This document shows, in pieces, positions 1 through 9,831 of a DNA stretch of 64,000 nt. Below the pieces are notes generated by a model. The model was not told the origin of the DNA and searched no databases. It worked only from the letters and a program-made list of their open reading frames with translations. Each line of letters begins with the position of its first letter. Positions within the stretch are counted from its first letter, which is position 1. This DNA is from Sarocladium kiliense. Its lineage: Eukaryota; Ascomycota; Sordariomycetes; Hypocreales; Sarocladiaceae. Location: NCBI GenBank assembly GCA_030734395.1, contig JAUZTG010000047.1:310001-374000 (forward strand), in the 5' to 3' direction. Made by a program: the position numbers and the translations under genes.

Positions 1-906
1 GGGAACTGCAGGGGCCACGGACAGATAGGTCTTATTATAGTTCGGAGAAGCTGCTTCATTCCGCTTCAGCCATAGTCTCGCTCTTCCGGGTGAATATGGC
101 GTTCGCTGATCTACCACGCCTTTAGGCGATTGCATTCACCGGCACCCCAAGTGAAGGTCTCCATAGTGTCTCTGTCTAATGATCAAGCAAAGATAGAGTA
201 TCAAATGGGAACGCCGCATTTTTATCAGCGACAAGACAGCCGTTGAGCAAAGCGTGTAAGGGGGTGCTTACCACGCTTCAAGCCTGGCGGTTTCGAGTGT
301 TCGACTAGTCAAACCCCCTTCCTTGCCGAAACCAGATCAGGCTTTGGCTCTCAAAAGAAGCCTCATGATTCCAGCGCATGCGAACAAACTATTGAGATAC
401 GGTTGTGCGGAAAATTCGTGTGGCTTGATACGTTTCAGAATCCATAAATACTAGTCACCCTTTTGACTATGGTACACTATGTAAAACGCCAGGGTCCCTC
501 AGAAACAAGACAGCAGAGCAAACTATCCCCCACACTTGATCAGTATTTCGTGGCTTATAGTATTTATGGTTGTAGAACTCTAAATACCTGGCGTTATTTT
601 TAGATAGCAGACATGCTCGCAAGCCGAAAATAGTTCAAACATCTAGGGATGGCTGAGGCGAGGCCGGGATCCTACCAACCGTTGTAAGCTAAGCTTGTCA
701 CCATTGACCACATGGAATATTCAACGGTAATATGCCCTTAGAGTCGTTAACTCCTACAGGTCTTGTCTTGAGTATAAAGATGCAGCTTTTCTCGCCTTGG
801 CATTGCTAAGTTCAACTACTACAACTCAGATCGAACGACAAGACAGTTTCTACTAGCACTTCTATTCATTTTATTTGAACTATTCGTTCATCTCGCTCTT
901 CTCGCA
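1..906. other. intergenic, promoter side of the first gene
   Basis: I see no convincing coding region in this stretch. It reads as promoter and leader of the gene that starts at 907, together with the flank of whatever lies left of the window. No tRNA, repeat or transposon end is recognisable. Confidence 0.5.
773..778 (+). promoter_or_regulatory. TATA box
   Basis: TATAAA lies about 130 bp upstream of the start codon at 907. A short CT/CA-rich leader (about 800-906) follows. The spacing suits a TATA-driven promoter with a leader of roughly 100 nt, as is common for inducible secreted-protein genes in fungi. Confidence 0.5.
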
Positions 907-1535
907 ATGCATCACGCCATCCTTCTTACCGCACTGGCTGTGGCCATCCCTTCTGCTCTAGCAGAAGAGCTCCGCGCAGACGACGTACCCTCAGCATGCA
1001 CAACGATTTGCCAGCCGATTGTGGATCTGACCAATACCTGCGACATCGATCCGAATGAAGGAGATGCGGATGACGACGATCAAGGAAAGAAATTGCGGCT
1101 CCGACAAAGTGAGGATGACGAAGAGGCCGTTGAGGCGAGCTGCATCTGTAAGAACAAGAGCTTCGACGTTGCTGCTGTGATGGCGCTCTGCGCAAGCTGC
1201 ATGGCTCAGAACAGTCAGGACACTGAAGGTACAGATCCCCAGATGACATGCCTATGGAACCTCAGACGCCGACGGCTGACCCTCGTCCGATAGATGTGGA
1301 TAAGATCATGTCGCAGTGTTCATTCACGTCCACTTCGTACGTGCGCTCAGCTACGGCTATCGTCGCAGACATACAGGTTCAGGCTACGAAGCCTGCCACG
1401 ACGGGGCCTTCTGGAACAGCCACCACAGATAATGCGTCGCCTTCAGACGACTCTACCGACGCTGGCGTTGGTATGACAGCCAGCCTCGTGATGGCGGCTG
1501 CAGGAGCTGGACTGGCGGTGTTCCTGCTTCTGTAA
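907..1535 (+). CDS. small secreted eight-cysteine GPI-anchored-type protein (CAP22-like)
   Basis: Two exons, 907-1228 and 1294-1535, around a 65-bp intron with GTACAG donor, GCTGAC branch site and TAG acceptor; phase is kept and the product is 187 residues. Residues 1-19 form a signal peptide ending in an ALA cleavage site. The mature part carries eight cysteines (31, 35, 45, 79, 81, 95, 98, 116), an acidic DDDD stretch near residue 55, a Ser/Thr-rich linker and a C-terminal hydrophobic tail ending in LLL, typical of a GPI-anchor signal. The cysteine pattern recalls CFEM and CAP22-type fungal surface proteins but does not match strict CFEM spacing. It probably sits on the cell wall or plasma membrane. 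Function is unknown; a haem-binding or adhesive role would be speculation. Confidence 0.8.
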
Positions 1536-2181
1536 AGAAACTTGGGTGAACAGGAGACTGGTGAAAACGCCTGGCTGGCTGCCAGAAGCTAATAGGTAGC
1601 GTATGATACGTCTGGTAGAGAATCTTAAACGGTATGGAATCAATGCCCACGCTGTGGATTCACTACGTCTGCCTTGGAGATTGTTCTTCTCGTGAGCTAT
1701 TGCAGCAGCCGTGAGACTCCAAATTAGGAGAGTTCTTATTCGTGAGAAAGAATATATTGTATCAAAATACACGTAAATACAACAAAGAAATTACTTCAAT
1801 AGCCTTGTCTCGAATATGGCCAAATCAGGACTAGCTAAGTCTGAGCTGGCCAAGGCTTCTGCCCTCTTTGGGCGACTCTGGTCCATGATGACTAACCAGC
1901 TGTCAAGCTCGAGTCGCGACTTGATCGCAGCTCCGCGACCATCAGCCTCCCTGGCGTCCAGCTTCATCAGTCCCTCTTTGTCCCACAAACGCTCATCAAG
2001 CATCAATCCTTCAGATTACTGATCGCCGAGAAGTGGTCATCGAGCGTTTACCGACGACTATCCCTCTTTCACCATCCGATAGCGACAGCAGCGTCACCGT
2101 CGACGTCCAAGCAACAAGCGCGCGCATCAGCTCCAGTAACAGCTCCCGCACAACGACGAACAAGGAGAACCCACCTCAGTC
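1536..2181. other. intergenic and leader of the SAP-domain gene
   Basis: This holds the 3' flank of the secreted-protein gene, then a purine/pyrimidine-mixed leader with CA-rich runs from about 2050. Short ORFs on both strands here overlap each other and resemble nothing I know. Confidence 0.45.
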
Positions 2182-2977
2182 ATGGCCGACTATGCTTCAC
2201 TCAAGGTCGCGGAGCTCAAGAAGCTCTTGGGCGAGAAGGGTCTGTCTGACAAGGGCAACAAACCTGACCTCGTTGCTCGTCTGAAGGAGCATGACGAGGC
2301 AAACGGCGGCAAGCCAGGTACGTCGCAGGCGCATAGCCTCTGCCTATAAAACCCACCACTGACGCTGCGCAGCCGAGGCAAAGGATGACGAAATCACGTA
2401 CAGCGACGACGAGGGCGCCGCTGGAGCTGCATCTACTGAGAAAGCACCCGAGCCCGCTGCCGCCGCCGCCGCGCCCGATGCTGCGGCTCCCGCCGATGCC
2501 AAACCTGAAGCGCCAGCTGCCGATGCTGCTAAGACCGAAGATACGCCTGCAGTTGAGGAGAAGCCCGCCGTCTCATACGCAATGGGCCTAGCCTCCACTG
2601 CCGCCGACGACGAGGCAAAGCGCCGTGCCGAGCGAGCCAAGCGATTCGGCATCGAGGAGGACGAGGATGCCAAGCGCCGTGCTGAGCGCGCGAGCCGCTT
2701 CGGCATTGATGAGAAGGAGATCGCTTCGAGCTTGGACTCGGCTTTGCCGGAGAGGTCGCTGAAGCGTGGACGGGGTCGCACTGAGGGCGAGGGTGGCAGC
2801 GGACGTCCTGGTAAGAGGCAAAGCATGGATCGTAGGGGTGGAAAGCAACGGGGTGAGAGGCGTGACGACAGACGCGATGGCAATGCGCCGCAGAAGCCTA
2901 AGAGCCGTAACGTGCTTGAAGATCCGACTGAGAAGGCCAAGGCAGAGGCGAGAGCAGCACGCTTTGCTAATGCCTGA
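2182..2977 (+). CDS. SAP-domain nuclear mRNP protein, Tho1/SARNP-like
   Basis: Exons 2182-2317 and 2373-2977 flank a 55-bp intron (GTACGT donor, CACTGAC branch, CAG acceptor); product 246 residues. Residues 1-38 are a SAP helix-loop-helix (ADYASLKVAELKKLLGEKGL), a DNA/RNA-binding motif. An Ala/Pro/Glu-rich acidic linker follows. Then come two copies of an AKRRAERAxRFGI unit about 17 residues apart, the signature of the Tho1/MOS11 C-terminal region, and a basic Arg/Gly-rich end. Family members (yeast Tho1, human SARNP/CIP29) act with the THO/TREX complex and the Sub2 helicase in mRNA export. A long ORF on the opposite strand over the Ala-rich part is a compositional shadow. Confidence 0.9.
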
Positions 2978-3547
2978 GAAATGGGTATCGCGAAAGTCAG
3001 GGGCCTGAGACGCCTCGCTATGTTGACCTGATTCCTGGTATTTGTCCCTTGATTGGGCTTTCTACTTCTTTGTCTCTTTTTGCTCGTTTCGATCATCAAG
3101 GTGGCAGGCTCGCGCCCCGCCGGCGAGCTGGGGGAAGCTTTGGGGAGCGTTTGCTGTACAAAAAGCATGCGGAGTGCATGTCAGGAGATCTGGGATGGCG
3201 TTTTGTGGACTACAGAAGGGAACGGATAAATAAACGACCATTTTGCACACATCGTCTCGAGCACATGGAATTCGCTTCATTCTGACGACTGCGATAAGGA
3301 TCCTCAGCCCTGACTAAAACCGATGTCCGCGTCTATGTCCTCGACTAGGCCAAACTTTGTTTCCTTTAGCCTCATCATCGCAGCAAGTCCGCATCAACTC
3401 CGCAAGCAAGGGCCGCATACAGTACATTAGGTCGGGCATATGGGGCCAAGTGCCCTGCTCATATACACATGTGTAGCACACAGTTCTCCCTTGATGCACA
3501 TTCCCGACTCTGTGTACAGACCAATCCAATCGCAAAAGGCGCTTCTG
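2978..3547. other. intergenic between the SAP gene and the Zn2Cys6 gene
   Basis: No supported gene. It contains the 3' flank of the SAP gene and the promoter of the transcription-factor gene. An in-frame ATG at 3440 would extend the latter by 36 residues. Confidence 0.4.
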
Positions 3548-4867
3548 ATGCAACGACGTTCTAAACAAAAGGCTTGTTTTGCCTGCTCTAATGGCAAGAG
3601 GCGGTGTGATCGGACGCTGCCGACCTGCAACCGATGCAGAGCACGTGGTTCCAGCTGTGTATATGCCGCCTCACGGGGGACTACAGCCTCGAGCAGTTTC
3701 GATCCCGAGCTTGCCAGCTTGCAGTATGCCGCGCCCCCTTTTGGGCTCTCCAGTCACGAAGCTTCGGGTACCAGTCAGGCAACCTCAGTTACACCTGTCT
3801 CCTGTACGCCGTTAAGTGTCAGTTCTGGCGATCAGTGTCCACCGTTGTCAGGCTTCGAAGCATTCAGCCCTGGCGTACTATCAAGAGAATCGCTGCCTTT
3901 AACGAATGCAGTTTCCAGCAATAGCAGCGTTGCCAGACAAATCGGACCCTCAAGGAATCTGACATGGTTCACCCCACCGTCGTCCTGGAAGATCACTCAT
4001 CACGCTCGACCACTAGGGTCTCTACCAGCACCTCAGAGCTTCTCGGATTTCATGCGTGGCGTTCACACTTGGCTGATCCGATTTCAACGTGAAGGGCATG
4101 CCCCATTCATTCATCGGCAGCTCTATCCCACAAGAGAGATTCCTTCTAGCATTCAGAATGCATATGCCGCCATCGCTGTCTCGGAGGGACTCAGCGCTAA
4201 CAACGAGAACATGGTTGAGGGCACCATGTCCACTTATGCCGCGAAGCTGCTCGCACATGATGCAATTGACCAGCCATATCGCATAACAACAGTCAAAGAC
4301 CACCTGGCACGTACTCAAGCTCTTCTAATACACCTTGTTCTCGCCTTGTGTTCCTCAAGCATCTCCCGGCAGAGCAAAGCAGAACACTATACAGAAGTTC
4401 TTAACCGATGGCGGACTGAGCTTGTGGAAGCGGCGGAGCAGGAATCTCGCCTTGCTCAGCTTTTGCCCTGTTCGTCAGAACTGTTGTCAGAAAGCGATAG
4501 CCTCAGCAGAGAAGTCTATACCGACCTGCACCAGGCGTTTATAATCTGCGAATCGATCCGCCGGACCTGGCTGCTGTGTACTGTGATCACCGGACTCTAC
4601 CGTGGAATTAGAGATGGATGGAATAGTGCAGCTAGCAGCGATATATTGTTCACAGCCCGCGGCAGCCTCTGGGACGCTCCGTCGTCAGCCGCTTGGGCCA
4701 ATATTGTATACACCAAAGACGTGTTGTTCGTATATGGTCTTGACAGCGGGCAGCTGGTGAAGTCAGGCGCCCCCTTGGAAGAAGTCGATGAGTTCGCCCT
4801 TCATCTTTACAAAGTCCTATGGGGGCAAAATGAGGTTGAGAGCTGGTTTTTCGCGAACAAGAAATGA
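3548..4867 (+). CDS. Zn2Cys6 (C6) fungal transcription factor
   Basis: Single-exon gene. The N-terminus holds a complete binuclear zinc cluster with spacing C-x2-C-x6-C-x6-C-x2-C-x6-C (residues about 10-37 from this start), preceded by basic residues as in Gal4-class DNA-binding domains. I chose the ATG at 3548 because it directly precedes the cluster; an upstream in-frame ATG at 3440 would give 475 instead of 439 residues, but the extra part has no usual feature. After a Ser-rich linker comes a mostly helical region without an obvious full fungal_trans motif, so the effector part is short. It lies 250 bp upstream of a co-oriented SDR gene and next to UGT and P450 genes, which suggests a pathway-specific regulator. 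That role is inferred from position only. Confidence 0.88.
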   Translation: MQRRSKQKACFACSNGKRRCDRTLPTCNRCRARGSSCVYAASRGTTASSSFDPELASLQYAAPPFGLSSHEASGTSQATSVTPVSCTPLSVSSGDQCPPLSGFEAFSPGVLSRESLPLTNAVSSNSSVARQIGPSRNLTWFTPPSSWKITHHARPLGSLPAPQSFSDFMRGVHTWLIRFQREGHAPFIHRQLYPTREIPSSIQNAYAAIAVSEGLSANNENMVEGTMSTYAAKLLAHDAIDQPYRITTVKDHLARTQALLIHLVLALCSSSISRQSKAEHYTEVLNRWRTELVEAAEQESRLAQLLPCSSELLSESDSLSREVYTDLHQAFIICESIRRTWLLCTVITGLYRGIRDGWNSAASSDILFTARGSLWDAPSSAAWANIVYTKDVLFVYGLDSGQLVKSGAPLEEVDEFALHLYKVLWGQNEVESWFFANKK

Positions 4868-4958
4868 CGGATTAGACCCGCTTTAGAATAAGTCAAATCT
4901 CCGTAGCCTTAGATGAAGATTTAGCGAGGAAAATACAAAGCCCGCAGGCAATACCGCC

Positions 4959-4994
4959 AACACCGCAAAGAACACCGCAAAGAACACCGCAAAG
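4959..4994. repeat. three tandem copies of a 12-bp unit
   Basis: AACACCGCAAAG is repeated exactly three times, ending 121 bp before the SDR start codon. It may be a simple slippage repeat or an array of regulator sites. Confidence 0.85.
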
Positions 4995-5018
4995 AGATTC
5001 AGCCGAAGTACTGGCTCC

Positions 5019-5026
5019 TATATAAT
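5019..5026 (+). promoter_or_regulatory. TATA-like element of the SDR gene
   Basis: TATATAAT lies about 90 bp upstream of the start codon at 5116. It is followed by an AT-rich leader, which fits a core promoter. Confidence 0.4.
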
Positions 5027-5115
5027 CTTCATCCATTGCTTTACTCTTAAGTGAAATTTGTAATGTTTCAACCCTCCTGAAAACCTTTCAAAAAAAACTC
5101 ATTTTTATATCTACA

Positions 5116-6311
5116 ATGCCTGACTGGAACATGTTCACTGACATCCCGAACCTTGAAGGCAAGGTCGCCGTTGTGACAGGGGCAAGGTAATCAAACCGTG
5201 AGCCACTACAGCCAGTGAAGAGTCTCGTGCTAATCAATTGCAGCACTGGCGTTGGACTTCAGATCGTTCGCCAGCTCGCCAAACATGGTGCCAAAGTATT
5301 CGCTACCACGAGACATGTTGGCAGCACTGGCCAAGCTAAGAAAGCCCTGTCCAGCGATCCGAGCATTTCATCCACAGCGGTAGAATGGCTTCAAATGGAT
5401 CTTGCAGACCTACGAAGTGTCACCACGGCGTCGGAAGAGCTGAGGCGTAGAACGAGTAGATTGGACATCCTTGGTAAGGCATCGTCTAATTACGACGAAG
5501 GTGCACCTTATCTAATGTCCATAACAGTTAGCAACGCTGCAACTATAACAGCAGTGAAAGAAACTGTGACTTATGGATGGGAGAAGAACATGGCAGTCAA
5601 GTATACAGAGAAATTCTCTGCTGACAATGCAACTGCTAACACAACCGTCACAACAGTGTAGTAGGCTCTCTCCTCTTCATTCATCGCGTCTCGCCTCTTC
5701 TTGTGAGCACCTCGAAGATCCCTGGAGCTGATGTCAGGATCATCACGATGGCTTCCACCGCACCGCAAGTCTTCCTGCCTGCCGATTTTCAGTTCAATTT
5801 CGACTCAGCAACCGGGCTCTCGTCGCCAATGCAGGCTTATCCTAGCCTGTGGCGCTACGCAACCAGGTTCCTCTTCTCTAGCGACATGATCCTCTACAGC
5901 ATCTCAAAGGCTGGGGCAATGATTGTTGCCTCGAAGGTCCAGCAGGTGTTTGAGAGCCAGGGCATCGACATTCTTTCCTTGATTGTCCACCCGGGGGAGG
6001 TTTACACCGAGGGCGTCACTGCTGCTAATGGGGTTTTGTTGAGGACTGTTGCTCGCATGGCCTTTATGACCTCTGAGCAAGGCGCTGCCTCGCCGCTGTT
6101 TGCAGCCACCGCCAGCCAAGTCCGTGCTGATCCTGATCAGTATAAGTATAAGCTCCTGTTGCCAGTCGGCAAGGCGACCAGTCTGCCTCCGGTTGTGAGC
6201 AATAAAGAGCAAGCTGACGGGCTTTGGAATCTTGTGAACAAGGAACTAGAGCGAGCCCTGTCGGACGAGAGACTGACTCTGCTCTCACCTTACATCGTAC
6301 AGACACCCTGA
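5116..6311 (+). CDS. short-chain dehydrogenase/reductase (retinol-dehydrogenase-like)
   Basis: Four exons: 5116-5186, 5244-5473, 5528-5600, 5657-6311. Introns are 57, 54 and 56 bp with CTAAT or GCTAAC branch sites; the second is a multiple of three and reads through. Product 342 residues. Spliced exon 1 to 2 restores the NAD(P)-binding TGxxxGxG motif (VTGASTGVG). Next come the D-L pair (MDLADL), an NAA-type motif (VSNAA, replacing the usual NNAG), the catalytic Ser in TMAST and the catalytic YxxxK as YSISK. These are the classical SDR residues for NADPH-dependent oxidation or reduction of an alcohol or ketone. The stop is 193 bp from the stop of the convergent glycosyltransferase gene. Substrate unknown; likely a tailoring enzyme of the surrounding block. 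Confidence 0.9.
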
Positions 6312-6504
6312 CGCATAGTCGATAAAATTGTCAGCGATATGCTATTAGTGTGTTTTGTGAGCAGGGCTGTGCCCAATGAAAGCATCTAAGGGATAATATA
6401 TCTTTGATAGTACCTAGGTAGTCTATTTGTGTAACATAGTATACTCATCCGCTTTACTTCTATTTTACATGGTGCTCCCGCCAAATAGTCCTGTAAACAT
6501 CACT

Positions 6505-9339
6505 TTACGTCCGGGCTTTCTGTGCTGCAATCTTCTGATCAAAGACCCTGAGCACTGTCTCAGCGTCAGCCGCGTTCCTCCCTTGCAGATAGGCAAATCC
6601 TTCTGCCCTCTTAGCCCGCATGATAGTTTCCAGAGTGCTCTTGTGCATTGCTGAGCGAGCACTCATGTATGCACCTTGACTCGTAAATGTGAATAGTCCC
6701 AGGGCTCCCGACGAAACCTTGGTTGTAAAATCGAGCACCCCTGTTCCCAGCCCTTTTGCTGCGCCAATCGCACCCTCTTCCTTTGCGCCCTTGACTGGCG
6801 CAACAAACAGACCACCTATACCTTCAACAACACCATGGCTGAAGTTCTTCCCCGCAGCTATGCCGCCGCTCTTCCAATCTGTCACAACACCTGGGTCGTA
6901 TACTTGAGAGTTGTATAATCGCGGGGCAACTCGCATACCCTCCTCGATAGCGTGTGGAATGTCGAGGAATATGCTTTTTGTAAATGCCTTGAACACGCCA
7001 CCCACACCACTCATGGATCCAGCGATGGCAGCACCCGCACGGGAACTTTGCGGCTGTGTGTGGCTTCTTGTTGATGGCTGGGACACCTGTAGACCGGCGA
7101 ACCTTCCATATACCGGGTCCTCATGTGAAACTGGAATATCGTGACCGTTTGACGTGTCTGGGCGTTCCGCGGTGAACGCCTGTACTGGCTTGATCACGAT
7201 ATTGGCTGCAGAAGTGGCTATCCCGAAGTACATCTTAAGCGTAGACGATGTAGCGGCCGTGATCGGATCGTACCTACGACGCTGTATGACAACAGGTCGA
7301 GTCTCCAGGCTGCAAGGCAAAGCTCATCAGTATCAGAGTTCCTGAGTGCAAGGAACGGCCATGCAAGGTCTCTATACTCACTGCTTCAAATCAGAACGTT
7401 TCATCCGGCAATCGCCTTCTGTAAGAATTGCAGCAGCTGCTTTTGATAGTTTCAAGCGTCGACCGCCTTTCTTGTAGGTCCAAGAAGCAGGAAACTCGGG
7501 AAGTATATCGCATTGCATCTTCTCCCATGGTAGATTCGCGTAGAAGGAGTTGACAGCCTGCTTGACGCCATCTTCCTGTTGCATTCTCTGGCCCATCGTC
7601 CCAGCAGCAGCTAGGGCCTCGGGTCTTAGGCAATACCTGATGGCATCGGCTAGGTTCTGACTGTTCAACGATTTGTAGGGGATCGGAAGTGGTCCAGCCC
7701 CTGCCGCATGAACCATTTCGCCCCAAAAGGGTTGACTGGCACGTCAATAAGGAGTTAGAAGGATAGGCTGGGTTCAACTCACTCGCCAAAGAAAGGTACA
7801 ATAGATGTTGGCCTCCCATTGATCAGTCCACATGCAGTCGTGCCGGCTCCACCATGATGAACAACAGCCTTGACACGCTGGAACAGCCACTCGTGTGGGC
7901 AGTCGCCCAAATACAATATGTTCTTACTTGCTGGATGGCTCGCACCAAGGTTGCTCCAGCCACGTGAGATGATTGCCCGAACGCCGGTAAACTCAATTGC
8001 TTCCAAAAGTGTCGCTGTTAGGCTTTCGGGATCATCAATCACAATGCTTCCAAAGCCAATGTAGATAGGTTCAGGGCCTTCTGCCAAGAACCTTTCGAGG
8101 TCGGGATCAGGCGTATAGCCAGGCTGCTCGCGGAAGAAGAACCCGCAGACGTCTAACAGTCAAAGATATTAGTGACAGATGTTCGCGTCAATCAATTGGA
8201 TGATAGGTGCTGTACCGATGTGGCTTGGCCAATCCAGTGGTTTTGGGATGAGGGCTGGCGACCAGCAGTATGTGAAAGGTACTCTGAGAGTCTCCGCAAG
8301 CCCTGGACCTTCTGAGAAGGGAATGTCCTCTAGATCAAGTGTTTGCCGCCAATCATTGATGATGTCTCCGAGCCTAGAGGCAAATCAGACTCAGGAACCA
8401 GGGGGGAACGAAATATAACGATCCGGAAGACTTACCCCTGCCATGTCATCCATTCGACGACCAAGTACGACAACTGGTTCGCGAGACCGGGGGGTATACT
8501 GCCCTTATCGACACTGAGATTCGCCAATGGATGGCAGAAGTCCCTGGTCGTTGTCCAAGGCATTGTGAAAACAAGGTGAACAGGTATGCCAAGGGCCTGT
8601 GCACAGTGGATATGTGCGAAGCTGGGGGGGTTTGCAATAATAGCATCAGCTGTGAATGGTTCCTGGCTGTATGGATCGGGCTGCAGACAAGAATCCCAAC
8701 AGCCCTGTAGCATCTGCGCAATCATCATTCGCTTCTTCTGGATGTCGCCAGCGCGGAGGCTTTGCATAGACGGTATAAGGCTCGGGTTTTTCACCATATA
8801 GGCCATAAGCTCAGCTGGATCTCCACCGATAGGGTAGAACTCTAGTCCAGCATTACGCACAGTCTCTGAGAAGGTGTTGTGAGTTGCAAGGCGGACTCGA
8901 TGGCCGTCACGTCGGAGTTGATTGCCGAGGGCGATGAAGGGCTGCACGTCTCCTCTGCTGCCGACCACCTGGATGACGATATTAAGGCGCGTATGTGGGA
9001 TCTGTAAGCTCGAGTATGGGGGTGGTTCGATGCTTTCCTTGTCCCCTGACACGGGCTGCGGCTGGTTGTCGAGAGGTGCGAGCAGCGAGAGGGTTCTGCA
9101 GAGTTTAGAGTTGAGATCAATCTCAACCCGGCCATTGTCTATGGATGGTATTGTCAATTCCTGGATGCAACACAGTGCTCATTGAGTCTCAACTCGCCTG
9201 TGACTTCTGCACCAACAATGTGCTGATTGGCACTGGAAGCTTGCGCTGTATAGAGAGGAGGGCTCTCCCTTTGCCCGCCTGGCACATCGACATCTGTGTC
9301 GATAATGAAGCGTTGCCGCCCAGCCTCATGGTCGGACAT
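6505..9339 (-). CDS. UDP-sugar:sterol-type glycosyltransferase with VPS13-like C-terminal tail
   Basis: Read leftward, exons are about 9339-9200 (exon 1), then one ending at 8436, 8373-8216, 8152-7783, 7735-7382 and 7309-6505; introns of 62, 63, 47 and 72 bp all keep phase. The first junction (between about 9200 and 9140) is not settled: 35, 44 and 74 bp solutions exist. Product about 850 residues. The N-terminal half has the GT28-like donor-entry motif VVGSRGDVQPFIALG. The C-terminal half has GFGSI and the nucleotide-sugar-binding block HHGGAGTTA...GRPTSIVPFFGDQPFWG. This matches Atg26/UGT-type sterol 3-beta-glucosyltransferases, which move glucose from UDP-glucose to a sterol or other lipid. 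The last ~270 residues are Gly/Ala-rich with VAPVKGAKEEGAIGAAKG, much like the VPS13/ATG2 C-terminal region. It is convergent with the SDR gene. Confidence 0.9.
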
Positions 9340-9831
9340 GGCGAAAAAATATGCTCAGTGACGCTTTTGAATAAACGCAGCGATGAGATGCACATGCTGC
9401 TAGTTTTTATTTAAGGCCGAGCTACAGCAGCTGCCGTGATGAACCAACGAGCTTGTGGCGGCTTACAACGCTGAAAGCGATTGAGCCTTCGAGGACCCTG
9501 GCTCCACAGGCTCGTTCTCGGGTTCGTTCCCGCTCGCTCCTTGATCTCGCTCGCTCTAGTGTCGGTGTGGCCGGTGTGAGATCCGAGCTTGAGTTCAAGT
9601 GGATCATGACCATCGACGCTATCACTAGGCTACCGGCATCGCTGCCGCATGAACTGTCTACTTGTTCTGAGGGAGGGCGATGCGGCAGTCGGGCCGCAAG
9701 GTAGTAGTTGTTGTTAAACATAAAGCCGTTGTCGCGGGACTAATATTTAACATCAGCGCATGCACGGTTACCCGTCTGCCTATACTCTATACTGCTCTGC
9801 TCTGCTCTGCTCTGCTCTGCTCTGCTCTCCC
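9340..9831. other. intergenic between UGT and secreted-protein genes
   Basis: Promoter of the UGT gene (read leftward) and 3' flank of the next gene. Apart from the CTGCT microsatellite at 9792-9826 I see no feature. Confidence 0.45.
9792..9826. repeat. (CTGCT)7 pentanucleotide microsatellite
   Basis: Seven perfect CTGCT copies end 6 bp before the stop codon (9832-9834) of the leftward-read secreted-protein gene, so they lie at the start of its 3' UTR. Confidence 0.95.

Noticed and set aside
2344..3168. 274-codon minus ORF opposite the SAP gene
   Set aside because: Its Ser/Ala-rich composition mirrors the GC-rich Ala/Glu coding of the real gene on the + strand; it is a shadow.
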